DNA of 64,000 bases from Lichenicoccus sp965277665 (GCF_965277665.1 NZ_OZ255835.1:930001-994000); one strand, 5' to 3'. Numbered from the stretch's first letter, positions 34,666 to 43,953 are shown. The notes: generated by a model from the sequence alone, not told the origin. Translations and numbers: made by a program.

Positions 34666-35868
34666 GTGCCGGAGCTGGCGTCGCGGCTGGCCTCGCTGCA
34701 GGTGCCGGCCACCATCGGCATGGCGATCCGCGCCCGTGCGCTGCGGGCGCATGGCACCCGGGTGATCTCGCTCGCACTCGGGGAGCCGGATTTCGCGACC
34801 CCGCCTGAGGCCGTCGAGGCGGCGCACGACGCGGCGCTGGCCGGCCACACCAAGTATCCGCCGGTGGATGGCACCCCGGCCCTGAAGGCCGCGGTACGGG
34901 CCAAGTTCGCGCGCGAGAACCGGCTGCCTTTCGAGGACGCCGAGGTGATGGTCGGCAATGGCGGCAAGCAGATGCTGTTCAATGCCTTGATGGCCACCCT
35001 CGAGCCCGGCGACGAGGTGGTGATCCCGGCGCCGTACTGGGCCAGCTACCCGCTGATCACCCAGCTGCTGGGCGGCGTGCCGGTGCATCCGCAATGCCCC
35101 GAGGCGCTGGAATTCGGGCTCACCCCGGAGGCGCTGGAGGCGGCGATTGCGCCGCGCACCAAGTGGGTGATCCTGAACTTCCCGAACAACCCGACGGGTG
35201 CCACCTGCTCGGCGGAGCAGTTGCGCGCCTATGCGGCGGTGCTGGAGCGGCATCCGCAGGTCTGGGTGCTGTGCGACGAGATCTACGAGCATCTTATCTA
35301 TGACGGGCCGCCGCACGCCTCGCTGGCCGCGGTGGCGCCCGCCTTGCGCGACCGCATCCTGACCATCGGCGGGGTGTCGAAGACCTACGCGATGACCGGC
35401 TGGCGCATCGGCTATGGCGGCGGCCCGGCGCCGCTGATCCGCGCCATGACGACGATCCAGGGCAACGCGACCTCCGGGGCCAGCACGATCAGCCAGGCGG
35501 CCGCGGTCGCAGCGCTCGAGGGCGGTCCCGAGCTGGTGCAGGTCATGCGGGTCACCTACCGGCGCCGGCGCAACCTGGTGGTCTCGGCCTTGCGGGCCAT
35601 GCGCGGCGTCACCTGCGCGATGCCGCACGGCGCGTTCTACGCCTATCCGGGAATCGCCGGCTGCATCGGCCGCACCAGCGCCGGCGGCACGCTGATCGCG
35701 ACCGACGAGGATTTTGCGCTGGCCCTGATCGAGGAGCAGCATGTCGCCGTGGTGCAGGGCGCTGCCTTCGGGATGAGCCCCTACCTGCGCCTCAGCGTCG
35801 CATCGGACGACGACACGCTGCTGGAGGCCTGCGCCCGGATGAGCGTCTTCTGCGACGGATTGCGCTAA
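34666..35868 (+). CDS. Aspartate-type aminotransferase, second of a tandem pair
   Basis: A 400-residue paralogue of the preceding gene with SLALGEPDFATPPEAVEAA, NFPNNPTGATCS, CDEIYEHLIY and the PLP-lysine motif SKTYAMTGWRIGY. Start is GTG at 34666, with AGGAACGG just after the first gene's stop serving as ribosome site. The open frame extends back into the upstream gene but that part is out of frame with it. Equal length and shared motifs suggest duplication with divergence. Confidence 0.9.
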   Translation: MPELASRLASLQVPATIGMAIRARALRAHGTRVISLALGEPDFATPPEAVEAAHDAALAGHTKYPPVDGTPALKAAVRAKFARENRLPFEDAEVMVGNGGKQMLFNALMATLEPGDEVVIPAPYWASYPLITQLLGGVPVHPQCPEALEFGLTPEALEAAIAPRTKWVILNFPNNPTGATCSAEQLRAYAAVLERHPQVWVLCDEIYEHLIYDGPPHASLAAVAPALRDRILTIGGVSKTYAMTGWRIGYGGGPAPLIRAMTTIQGNATSGASTISQAAAVAALEGGPELVQVMRVTYRRRRNLVVSALRAMRGVTCAMPHGAFYAYPGIAGCIGRTSAGGTLIATDEDFALALIEEQHVAVVQGAAFGMSPYLRLSVASDDDTLLEACARMSVFCDGLR

Positions 35869-35990
35869 ATTCGAGCCGCTTCCCGTCCGCGTGAACCGGC
35901 CGCATCAGGCCCGCGCGAGGTTTCGGCGCCCGCGCAGCCATGCCATACCCGGTCCTATCGAAGGATCGTGCGAACAAGGAGCCTCGACCC

Positions 35991-38051
35991 ATGGCCGACA
36001 CTGCTGCCCCCCCGGCACCCGCGCCCACGCAGTTCAAGACGGTGCCCAAGCCGCGCGACCAGCACCTGCGCGACCTCGCCGACTGCATCCGCTTCCTGTC
36101 GATGGATGCGGTGCAGCAGGCCAAGAGCGGGCATCCCGGTGCGCCGATGGGCATGGCCGACATCGCGACCGTTCTCTACAAGGATTTCATGCAGTTCGAC
36201 GCGGCCGACCCGCACTGGTTCGACCGCGACCGGTTCCTGCTGTCGAACGGCCACGCCTCGATGCTGCTCTACAGCCTGCTGTACCTGACCGGCTCGCAGG
36301 ACATGACCCTCGACGAGCTCAAGCGCTTCCGCCAGATCGACAGCAAGACCGCAGGCCACCCGGAATACAAGCATGCCGACGGCATCGAGACGACGACCGG
36401 CCCGCTCGGCCAGGGCGTCGCGAACTCGGTCGGCTTCGCGCTGTCCGAGCGCATCCTGAACGCGAAGTTCGGCGACGACCTCTGCCGCCACTGGACCTAT
36501 GTCTTCCTGGGTGATGGCTGCCTGATGGAAGGCATCAGCCAGGAGGCGATCTCGATGGCGGGCCACTTCAAGCTCGGCCACCTGATCGCCTTCTGGGACA
36601 ACAACTCCATCTCGATCGACGGCGCGACCAGCCTGTCGGTCTCGGACAACGAGGTCGAGCGGTTCCGCGCCTCCGGCTGGCATGTCCAGGAGATCGACGG
36701 CCACGACACGGACGCGATCCGCGACGCGATCGCCGCCGCGCGCGCGGTGACCGACAAGCCCTCGATGATCGCCTGCAAGACCATCATCGGCTTCGGCTTC
36801 CCCACCAAGGCCGGCACCCAGAAGGCGCACAGCGATGCGCCGGGCGAGGAGGAGATCGCCGGCGCGCGCAAGATCCTCGGCTGGGATGCGCCGCCGTTCG
36901 TCATCCCCGAGGACCTGCTGGCCGCCTGGCGCGAGATCGGCGCCAAGGGGCGGGCCGCCCGGCTGGCCTGGGCCGACCGCGTCACGGCGGCGCCGGAGGC
37001 GCTGAAGCGCGAGTTCGAGCGTCGCAACAATGGCGAGCTGCCGGCGGACTGGAAGCAGGCGATCGCGGCGGCGCGTGCCGAGTTCATCGCCAGCGGCAAG
37101 GAGATGGCCACCCGCTCGGCCAGCGGCGCCGTGCTCGATCATCTCGCGGCCGCCATCCCGGAATTGCTGGGCGGTTCGGCCGACCTGACGCCCTCGAACA
37201 ACACCCGCGCGAAGGGCATGGTCGAGATCAAGCCCGGCGACTATAGCGGCACCTACATGCATTACGGCGTGCGCGAGCATGGCATGGCGGCGGCGATGAA
37301 CGGCATCGCGCTGCATGGCGGCCTGATCCCCTATGGCGGCACCTTCCTGTGCTTCTCCGACTATTGTCGGCCCGCCATCCGGCTCGCGGCGCTGATGCGG
37401 ATCCGCACGATCTTCGTCATGACGCATGACTCGATCGGCCTCGGCGAGGACGGCCCGACGCATCAGCCGGTCGAGCAGCTGGCGGCGCTGCGCGCCATCC
37501 CCGGCCTCGCGGTGTTCCGTCCGGGCGACCCGGTGGAGACCGCGGAGTGCTGGGAGCTGATCCTCGAGGCGCCGCGTCGCGCGGCCCTCATCGCGCTGTC
37601 GCGCCAGCCGATGCCGCTGCTGCGCCGCGAGCCCGGCGACGAGAACAAGTCCGCGCGGGGCGCCTATGTCTTGCTGGAGGCCGAGGGTGGCGAGCGCAAG
37701 CTGACGATCATCGGCACCGGGTCCGAGCTGCATCTCGCGGTCGAGGCGCGCGCCATCCTGCAGCAGGAGGGCATCCCCACCGCCGTCGTCTCGATGCCCA
37801 GCCGGCTGCTGTTCGAGGAGCAGGACGCGGCCTACAGGAAGTCGGTGCTGGGTGCGACCCATGCGCGTGTCGCGGTCGAGGCGGCGGTCGAGCTCGGCTG
37901 GGACCGGTATATCGGCTTTACGGGCCGCTTCGTCGGCATGCACGGCTTCGGCGCGTCCGGCAAGATCGGCGACGTCTACAAGAAGTTCGACATCTCGACC
38001 GATGCGGTGGTGCGGGCCGCGCGCGAGACGCTGGCCGAGGTCGCGGCGTAG
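35991..38051 (+). CDS. tkt: Transketolase
   Basis: A 686-residue enzyme of the non-oxidative pentose phosphate pathway. The N-terminal TPP-binding region has SGHPGAPMGMADIATVLY, FLGDGCLMEGISQEA and the metal/TPP motif ending FWDNNSISIDG. The pyrimidine domain has MHYGVREHGMAAAMNG and GLGEDGPTHQPVEQLAALR, and the C-terminal domain ends with a typical GASGKIGDVYKKF. ATG at 35991 follows AAGGAG. It lies 122 bases downstream of the aminotransferase pair; three genes in a row are plausible but not shown to be one unit. Confidence 0.96.
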   Translation: MADTAAPPAPAPTQFKTVPKPRDQHLRDLADCIRFLSMDAVQQAKSGHPGAPMGMADIATVLYKDFMQFDAADPHWFDRDRFLLSNGHASMLLYSLLYLTGSQDMTLDELKRFRQIDSKTAGHPEYKHADGIETTTGPLGQGVANSVGFALSERILNAKFGDDLCRHWTYVFLGDGCLMEGISQEAISMAGHFKLGHLIAFWDNNSISIDGATSLSVSDNEVERFRASGWHVQEIDGHDTDAIRDAIAAARAVTDKPSMIACKTIIGFGFPTKAGTQKAHSDAPGEEEIAGARKILGWDAPPFVIPEDLLAAWREIGAKGRAARLAWADRVTAAPEALKREFERRNNGELPADWKQAIAAARAEFIASGKEMATRSASGAVLDHLAAAIPELLGGSADLTPSNNTRAKGMVEIKPGDYSGTYMHYGVREHGMAAAMNGIALHGGLIPYGGTFLCFSDYCRPAIRLAALMRIRTIFVMTHDSIGLGEDGPTHQPVEQLAALRAIPGLAVFRPGDPVETAECWELILEAPRRAALIALSRQPMPLLRREPGDENKSARGAYVLLEAEGGERKLTIIGTGSELHLAVEARAILQQEGIPTAVVSMPSRLLFEEQDAAYRKSVLGATHARVAVEAAVELGWDRYIGFTGRFVGMHGFGASGKIGDVYKKFDISTDAVVRAARETLAEVAA

Positions 38052-38363
38052 AGCATGATCCGATCGATCATGTTCAGCTTGTCGTTTGATAGAGCAGCTT
38101 TATCCGACGCTTGGCATCGCGAAGCGATTCCAATTGATCGGGTGCCGCTCTACCTAACAGGGTGCTGAAGCAGGCAAGGTCAGGGCGCTGCCCTGATCCC
38201 GCTGGGGCCCCGTCTTGGAGCAGTGGGGGCCCCAGTCCCCGATTCTTAAATTCAAGGATTTCAAAGGCGAGCCTTTGATGGGGTCCAGGGGCAACGCCCT
38301 TGGCCTTGCTAAATCGCTCCTCCTGGCGACGGCGGAGCACGCCCTCCCGCCGCCGTCGCCGGC
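38052..38363. other. Intergenic region between convergent tkt and glycosidase genes
   Basis: This 312-base gap holds two repeat structures. Just after the tkt stop, CATGAT (38054-38059) and ATCATG (38067-38072) flank CGATCG. Further on is the multi-hairpin element at 38174-38309. No gene with conserved content is visible; the small minus-strand frame here is probably noncoding. Confidence 0.6.
38174..38309. repeat. Multi-hairpin intergenic repeat with closing stem
   Basis: Outer arms GCAAGG (38174-38179) and CCTTGC (38304-38309) enclose four hairpins. These are TCAGGGC/GCCCTGA (38180-38196), CTGGGGCCCC/GGGGCCCCAG (38202-38235, ten perfect pairs), TCAAAGG/CCTTTGA (38261-38278) and CCAGGGGC/GCCCTTGG (38285-38303, one G-T pair). 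The shape is a four-armed structure reminiscent of REP-like or MITE-like elements. Lying between two convergent genes it could also end transcription from both sides. Confidence 0.65.
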
Positions 38364-40508
38364 CTATCCGAAGACCGTGTGGCTGCTGCTGGCGGACAAG
38401 CCGGCCAGGGCGATGCGTGTATGGTCGGTCAGCGTGATCAGGGTGCCGCCCGCATAGCTCACCTCGCTCTGCAGGCCGGTGCCCGCATAGCCCTGCAGGT
38501 GGATGCTGTCGGTGCCGGACTTGAAGCCGCTGATCGCCAGCGTGCCGCCGGCCTGGCCCTGGACCAGGTCGAACACCTCGCGGCCGGATCCGGCGGTGAT
38601 GCTTGCCGCGGCGTCCTTGGCCGCGGTGAAGCTGAGCGTGCCGCTGCCGCCGGTGACGGTCGAGGCGCCGCTGCCGGCCAGGATCAAGTCGTTGCCGCTG
38701 CTGGCGATGAACTTCATCGCGCCGGCGCCACCGACCACCTTGGTGGACGGCCCATCCGCATGGATGGTGACGCTGCCGGTGCCGATATCGACCGTGTCGC
38801 GGCCCAGCGTCGTGACGGTGCCTCCCGCGGCACCTTCGCTGTAGGTGGTGGACGAGACCACCTTGAACGACTGCGTCCCGTCCGAATACAGCGACAGTTG
38901 CGCGCCAGGCTGCGCCGCGCCGTCGAAGCTGGCGCCGGTGACGTACAGGTTGCGGTCCGTGCTGGACGTCCCGGCATACAGATCGTTCAGGAAGTCGACG
39001 GTGACCGTGTGCTGGCCCGCACCGAAGCGGCCCTCGACGCGGAAATCCTGGGACTGTCCGGCAGCGTGCGACGCCTGCGCGGTCTGCGTGCCGCCGACCT
39101 GCTTGCCGTCGATGCTGATGGTGAACCGCGCATTGCCGAGATAGGCGTCCTCGGCGATCTCGAGGCCGATGGTGTCGGGTCCGCTGCCGACGGTGACGCT
39201 GGCGGGCGCCGGAACCACCGGAGCCGGGATCGGCCCGGACTTGATGCCGGTCGGGTTTGCCACCTGGATGATGAGCGGGTGGTCGGTCACGGAAATCTTG
39301 ACCGAGCTCGCATCGGTCAGCGTCGAGATGGCGGTCGCCGAGACCAGCGGATCGAAGATCTCGACGGTGCCGTAGGTGCGGCCGAGCTGCACCGTCACCG
39401 GGGTGCTGGCGGCGGTGATCTCCGTGCCGAGCGCCTCGTTCCAGATCCGCGGCTCGTTCCAGACCGCGATGTCGTAGGCGCCGTTGGACTTCTCGAGCGC
39501 GACGCTGTTGCCGGTCGCGGGCAGCCCGGTGACGGAGTAGGCGAGCGGCGTCGGCGTGAAGCTGGCGGCCGCGGCACCGGGATCGGCCAGGACCGAGACC
39601 AGGTCGTGGATCGCGGTGGCGGCTTCCTTGGGGGCATTGCTCGGGTCGAACAGCCCGTAGCCGTCATCGCCCTGCGGCGAGCCCGGCTTGTAGGCGTCCA
39701 TCAGCTGATACAGGTAGGTGCGCGAGATGCCGTTGGCGGCGTCGTCCAGCAGCAGGTCCAGCGTATATTTCGCCTGCACGTCGGCATTCACCCCGCCGCT
39801 GGTGCCGCCGTTGGTGGTGTAGCCGGTCTCGGTGAACACCGCCGGACCGAAGCCGGTGGCGGCGCTCTCGTTGCCGAGCGCCTGCGTGGGCGTCACCCAC
39901 TTCTCCGGCGCCTGGCCGCCGTTCGGGTATGGATGCTGGGTGTCGTAGTCGGCGAGCCCGGCGGTTGTCGTCGGGTTCGGACCGGTGGCGTCGCTGCCCG
40001 CGCCGTAGCCGGTGAAATAATCGACCGCCACGCCGGACAAATTCGGATCCGAATGAACGGCGCTGTACAGCGCCGACTGCAGGTTCAGGGCCCCCTGCTC
40101 GCCGCCGACGCCGTTGAAGGTGATCGGGAAGTTGTTGATCTCGTTGGCGCCCTCGACGGCGACGACACTCCCCGGCACGGCCTCGTTGACCTGGTCGATC
40201 AGCGCAAGCTGGGCTCGCAGGCTGGCCGTCGTCACCGCGCCGCCGCCGGCGATGACGAAGGTGAACTTGATACCCTGCTTTGCCAGCGTGATGAAGCTGC
40301 TGAGCGGCGCCGAGCCGTTGGCGCCGTTGCTGATGCCGTCGCGCACGTTGGTGATGCCGAGATAGGCGAGGTCGGCGGCGTCGTTCGCCAGGTTGGCGTA
40401 GCCACCATCCGTGTACGGGATGTGCGTGTCGACGCCGAGCGTGTTCAGGAAGCCGCTCGCCGTGATCGTGTGGCCGGAGAGGCCGTTCACGCTTGCATCT
40501 GTCGCCAT
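38364..40508 (-). CDS. Secreted-type glycosidase with CBM60-like domain and beta-rich tail
   Basis: A 714-residue protein. Residues 1-330 resemble clan-A glycoside hydrolases. Likely acid/base Glu is in VEGANEINNF (about 121) and nucleophile Glu in VFTETGYTT (about 226). A Ca-dependent CBM60-like domain is at about 437-505 (GSGPDTIGLEIAEDAYLGN). The tail (590-714) is a Gly/Ser-rich beta repeat region ending HTVFG. There is no signal peptide. That, plus the tail, suggests type I secretion, but no clear GGxGxDxUx nonapeptides are seen. Start ATG at 40508 is chosen because the upstream extension is basic and nonconserved. Confidence 0.75.
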   Translation of the reverse strand: MATDASVNGLSGHTITASGFLNTLGVDTHIPYTDGGYANLANDAADLAYLGITNVRDGISNGANGSAPLSSFITLAKQGIKFTFVIAGGGAVTTASLRAQLALIDQVNEAVPGSVVAVEGANEINNFPITFNGVGGEQGALNLQSALYSAVHSDPNLSGVAVDYFTGYGAGSDATGPNPTTTAGLADYDTQHPYPNGGQAPEKWVTPTQALGNESAATGFGPAVFTETGYTTNGGTSGGVNADVQAKYTLDLLLDDAANGISRTYLYQLMDAYKPGSPQGDDGYGLFDPSNAPKEAATAIHDLVSVLADPGAAAASFTPTPLAYSVTGLPATGNSVALEKSNGAYDIAVWNEPRIWNEALGTEITAASTPVTVQLGRTYGTVEIFDPLVSATAISTLTDASSVKISVTDHPLIIQVANPTGIKSGPIPAPVVPAPASVTVGSGPDTIGLEIAEDAYLGNARFTISIDGKQVGGTQTAQASHAAGQSQDFRVEGRFGAGQHTVTVDFLNDLYAGTSSTDRNLYVTGASFDGAAQPGAQLSLYSDGTQSFKVVSSTTYSEGAAGGTVTTLGRDTVDIGTGSVTIHADGPSTKVVGGAGAMKFIASSGNDLILAGSGASTVTGGSGTLSFTAAKDAAASITAGSGREVFDLVQGQAGGTLAISGFKSGTDSIHLQGYAGTGLQSEVSYAGGTLITLTDHTRIALAGLSASSSHTVFG

Positions 40509-40536
40509 GGGTAAGACCTGCCTGCCGCGAGCCTCA

Positions 40537-40575
40537 CCTCGTAAATTATTCGTTACAGACAGACAACAAAAAATG
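40537..40575 (-). promoter_or_regulatory. Promoter-like region with TTGTCTGT...GTAACGA motif, copy 2
   Basis: Upstream of the glycosidase start, the minus strand reads TTTTTTGTTGTCTGTCTGTA then ACGAATAATTT. TAATTT can serve as a -10 box and TTGTTG as a -35 box with about 15 bases between. The TTGTCTGT and GTAACGA blocks are shared with the region at 24324-24352. Expression control is inference. Confidence 0.35.
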
Positions 40576-40647
40576 ATTGTTGCAACGTAACGCAATCGGG
40601 CCGGCCGCAGATGCAGGGTCATCCGGCCCGCAGAACCGGCACCCGCC

Positions 40648-41478
40648 TCACGGCTGCAACGCGAACAGCGGCGAGTGGATCTCGGCCGCAGCTTCCGCCG
40701 TGCACATCGCAGGATCTCCCTGCCATCCACGGCTCCTGGCGAGCGCGATCTCGCGGCCCGCCTGCAGCATGTCGGCGCGGAACACAACGCTGGAATGCAG
40801 GGCGGCGACCAGAGCTGCGGCATTGAGGTAGCCGGCCTGCACGTCGCTCAGCCAGTGCACGCCGCAGATGATGCGGCTTTCGCCGAACGCGCGGCCACGC
40901 GCCAGGATCTCGCCGGACCGGTCGGGTGCCAGTTCGGCGAGCAGCAGCGCCAGCGTCCAGCCCACCGTGGTATGGCCGGACGGATAGGATGCGCTGGTGT
41001 CGAGGCTGGTCCCGCGCGCCACGCAGATCGGTGCGTCGTTGCCGATATAGGGGCGGCGGCGTCCGTAATGGTCCTTCACCGCGTCGGTCTCCGGCCGGCT
41101 GTCGAGCGAAACGCGCGCGAGCAGCCGGTACAGCGCGGGTGCGCTGTGCCGGTCCAGCCGCACCCCGAGCGCGCAGGCGAAATCGGCCATCAGGTGGTCG
41201 AGATCGAGCTGTGCGTCATTGCTGGCGAGCGCCCAGCGCTGCGGATCCCGCTCGCGTGTCGTCCTGCTGTGGCTGAACACCACCTGGTCGAGCCGCTGGG
41301 CCGGCGAGCCCGGAGCCGGCGGCGGCGGCAGCACCCGCAGACCATCCGGGCGGGCGGCGGCGCCCAGATAGGGGGTCCCCTGCGCCGGCACCACCGGCGG
41401 GGCCGCCGGTTGCGTGCAGCTTGCCAGGAGGAGGGCAGCCATGAGGCCCGGCAGGCGGGACGGCGACTGGATTGGCAT
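40648..41478 (-). CDS. Class A acid phosphatase (PAP2 family), lipoprotein
   Basis: A 276-residue phosphatase with the full class A signature: K-x6-RP (KDHYGRRRP), PSGH (SYPSGHTT, about residue 165) and SR-x5-H-x3-D (ESRIICGVHWLSD). The N-terminal hydrophobic segment ends in a lipobox (LLLASC), so it should be a lipid-anchored periplasmic or outer-membrane protein. It removes phosphate from small esters. Start ATG at 41478 sits 13 bases downstream of the hydrolase gene on the same strand, which suggests co-transcription. Confidence 0.9.
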   Translation of the reverse strand: MPIQSPSRLPGLMAALLLASCTQPAAPPVVPAQGTPYLGAAARPDGLRVLPPPPAPGSPAQRLDQVVFSHSRTTRERDPQRWALASNDAQLDLDHLMADFACALGVRLDRHSAPALYRLLARVSLDSRPETDAVKDHYGRRRPYIGNDAPICVARGTSLDTSASYPSGHTTVGWTLALLLAELAPDRSGEILARGRAFGESRIICGVHWLSDVQAGYLNAAALVAALHSSVVFRADMLQAGREIALARSRGWQGDPAMCTAEAAAEIHSPLFALQP

Positions 41479-41491
41479 GCAGGTTTCGCCC

Positions 41492-42352
41492 TCAGGAAAG
41501 GATTTGCGCCCGCGGCATCACGCCGAAGAAGCTGCGGAATGCGGCGGCGACCGCGTCGGGGGCTTCCTCGGCCAGGAAATGACCCGCCGGCAGCGGGCCG
41601 CCGCTCACCTCGCCATCGACGCACTCGCGCCACAGGGCAAGCGGATCGTACCAGCCGCCGATCCGGCCCCCGGTGCCCCAGATCACCAGGGTCGGGCAGT
41701 CGATCCGGGTGCGCCGGCCGACGGCCTCGGGCGGCGGACCGGCCCGGTGGTCGGGCGGCAGGGCGTGCGGCGCCGCCTCGCCGACACCGCCGCCGAGACG
41801 CAGATAATCCGCGACCGCCTCGGGGTGGAAATACGGCGCATCCTCGCGCGTGGCCGGGCTGCGGAACCAGGCATCCGGCGCCCGCGTCACCAGCGCCTCC
41901 GGCTTGGGATGCAGCTGCCCGAACCAGCAGCTCTGGTAGCCGGCGAGCGCGTAGGCCATGTCGTTGCGGTCGAGCTGCTCGGGGATCGGCACGATCTCCA
42001 GCGCCGCCAGCCGCTGCACCCGGTCCGGCGCATCCAGCGCCATCCGGCAGGCCACGTGGCCGCCGACATCGTGGCCGGCGACGCCGAAGCTGCGATGGCC
42101 GAGGCGCTGCATCAGCGCCAGCATGTCGGAGGCAAGCTGTCGTTCGCTGCGGCCTGCCGGCAGGTCCGGGCAGACCAGACTGAAGCGGTCGGCGAGCAGG
42201 CCGGCCACGCCATGCCACATCGCATGGCTCTGCGGCTGGCCATGCAGCAGCAGCAGGGCAGGCCCGGTGCCTCCAGTGCGCAGCCGGATGCCCCCGGTCT
42301 GGTGCAGGGTCTCGCGCAGGTTCTCGTGCAGGGTGAAGCCATTGAAGAACAT
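41492..42352 (-). CDS. Alpha/beta hydrolase, haloacetate-dehalogenase-like
   Basis: A 286-residue alpha/beta hydrolase. LLLLHGQPQSHAMWHGVAGL gives the oxyanion region, and the nucleophile elbow is GHDVGGHVA (Asp, as in haloacetate dehalogenases and epoxide hydrolases; about residue 105). A late GHFLAEEAPD supplies the catalytic His. The Asp nucleophile supports dehalogenase or epoxide hydrolase activity; the usual Arg next to it is missing, so fluoroacetate is unlikely. ATG at 42352 is used; the upstream in-frame stretch lacks conserved residues. Confidence 0.82.
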   Translation of the reverse strand: MFFNGFTLHENLRETLHQTGGIRLRTGGTGPALLLLHGQPQSHAMWHGVAGLLADRFSLVCPDLPAGRSERQLASDMLALMQRLGHRSFGVAGHDVGGHVACRMALDAPDRVQRLAALEIVPIPEQLDRNDMAYALAGYQSCWFGQLHPKPEALVTRAPDAWFRSPATREDAPYFHPEAVADYLRLGGGVGEAAPHALPPDHRAGPPPEAVGRRTRIDCPTLVIWGTGGRIGGWYDPLALWRECVDGEVSGGPLPAGHFLAEEAPDAVAAAFRSFFGVMPRAQILS

Positions 42353-42465
42353 GCTGCCTGCATATCCCGCGCGCCCCCGCCCGGTCGAGACGGACCGCGT
42401 GCAAGCCATGGCCATTTGTGGCAGAGCACCATTGATGCACCAGCGATCCGGGGCGAGGGGTTTTG

Positions 42466-43953
42466 ATGTCGGGTCTTGACCCGGAGGATTGGAGCGGTCT
42501 GCGCGCCCTCGGGCACCGGATGCTGGACGACATGATCGACCGCCTCGCCGATCTGCGCGCGCAGCCGGTCTGGCAGCCCATGCCCGAGGCGCTGCGGGCG
42601 GAGCTGCGCCTGCCGCTGCCCGAGGCGGGGGCTGCGCCGGAGGCGATCTACGAGGATTTCCAGCGGCTGGTGGCGCCGTACAGCGTCGGCAACACGCATC
42701 CGCGCTTCATGGGCTGGGTGCATGGCGGCGGCACCGGCATCGGCATGCTGGCCGAACTCCTTGCGGGCGGCCTGAACGCCAATCTCGGCGGCCGCGACCA
42801 CGCGCCCATCGAGGTGGAGCGACAGGTGGTGCGCTGGGCCGCCGAGATGGTGGGCATGCCCGCCGACAGCTCCGGCCTGCTGGTCACCGGCTCGTCGATG
42901 GCCAACATGATCGCGGTCCTGGTCGCCCGCCGACACGCCGCCGGCCCGGATGTACGCACGCATGGTGTCGCGGGCAGGGGCCTGGTCGGCTACGCCGCAT
43001 CCAGTGCGCATGGCTGCATCCCGCGCGCCTTCGACCTGGCCGGTCTCGGCACTGCGGCGCTCCGCACGATCGGCTGCGACCCGCGGCGGCAGCTCGACCT
43101 CGGGGCGTTGCGGTCTGCCGTGCAGCGCGACCGTGCAGCAGGACTGCGGCCGTTCCTGGTCGTCGGCAGCGCGGGCACGGTGGATACCGGCGCCATCGAC
43201 GATCTCGCGGGGCTCGCCGATTTCTGCGCCGCCGAGGGGCTGTGGTTCCATGTGGACGGCGCGTTCGGGGCGCTTGCGGCGTTGTCGCCGAGGCTGCGCC
43301 ATCGGCTCGCCGGCATCGAGCGCGCCGACAGCCTGGCGTTCGATTTCCACAAATGGGCGCAGGTGCCGTATGACGCCGGCTGCATCGTGGTGCGCGATCC
43401 GGCGCTGCAGGCGCAGACCTTTGCCCAGAGCCTGGCGTACCTGGCACGCGAGGATCGCGGCACCGCCGGCAATGCGCCGTGGCCGGCCGATCTCGGCCCG
43501 GATTTGTCCCGTGGGTTCCGCGCGTTGAAGGTGTGGATGACGCTGCGGACCTATGGCAGCGCCGAGATCGGCCGCATGGTCGAGCGCTGCTGCGCGGTCG
43601 CGGCGCATCTTGAGGCGCGCGTGCTGGCGGCGCCCGAGCTGGAGCTGCTGGCGCCGGTCTCGCTCAATATCGTGTGCTTTTGCGTGCGCCACCTGACTAC
43701 GAACCGGCCCGGAGCCGACCGGTCCGGCGCGGACACGGTGGCCGCGGACGGGGTAGATTGGGACCGGTTCAACGCCGAGCTGGTCAAGGACCTGCAGGAG
43801 TCCGGCATCGCGGTCCCCTCGACGACGATGATCGGCGGCCGCCGGGCGATCCGGGCGGCGATCGTCAACCATCGCACCGAGACCGCCGACATCGACATGA
43901 TGGTCGATGCGCTGCTGCGCCTGGCGGCGGCGCGGGGTGCCTGCGCGCCGTGA
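42466..43953 (+). CDS. Group II PLP-dependent amino acid decarboxylase
   Basis: A 495-residue enzyme of the aromatic-L-amino-acid/glutamate decarboxylase group. Key segments are NTHPRFMGWVHGGGTGIGML, a substrate-binding VDGAFGALAAL and the PLP lysine in SLAFDFHKWAQVPYDAG (about residue 302). It would form an amine from an aromatic or related amino acid; the exact substrate is unknown. Two start codons lie side by side (TTG 42463, ATG 42466), and ATG is used. It is divergent from the hydrolase and 136 bases before the aldehyde dehydrogenase set. Confidence 0.88.
   Translation: MSGLDPEDWSGLRALGHRMLDDMIDRLADLRAQPVWQPMPEALRAELRLPLPEAGAAPEAIYEDFQRLVAPYSVGNTHPRFMGWVHGGGTGIGMLAELLAGGLNANLGGRDHAPIEVERQVVRWAAEMVGMPADSSGLLVTGSSMANMIAVLVARRHAAGPDVRTHGVAGRGLVGYAASSAHGCIPRAFDLAGLGTAALRTIGCDPRRQLDLGALRSAVQRDRAAGLRPFLVVGSAGTVDTGAIDDLAGLADFCAAEGLWFHVDGAFGALAALSPRLRHRLAGIERADSLAFDFHKWAQVPYDAGCIVVRDPALQAQTFAQSLAYLAREDRGTAGNAPWPADLGPDLSRGFRALKVWMTLRTYGSAEIGRMVERCCAVAAHLEARVLAAPELELLAPVSLNIVCFCVRHLTTNRPGADRSGADTVAADGVDWDRFNAELVKDLQESGIAVPSTTMIGGRRAIRAAIVNHRTETADIDMMVDALLRLAAARGACAP

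Noticed and set aside
38074..38340. Small minus-strand frame in the tkt-glycosidase gap
   Set aside because: Its sequence is explained by the hairpin repeat and has no ribosome site.
38364..40823. Extended start for the glycosidase at 40823
   Set aside because: The added 105 residues are basic and do not form a signal peptide or a known domain. ATG 40508 gives a clean start.
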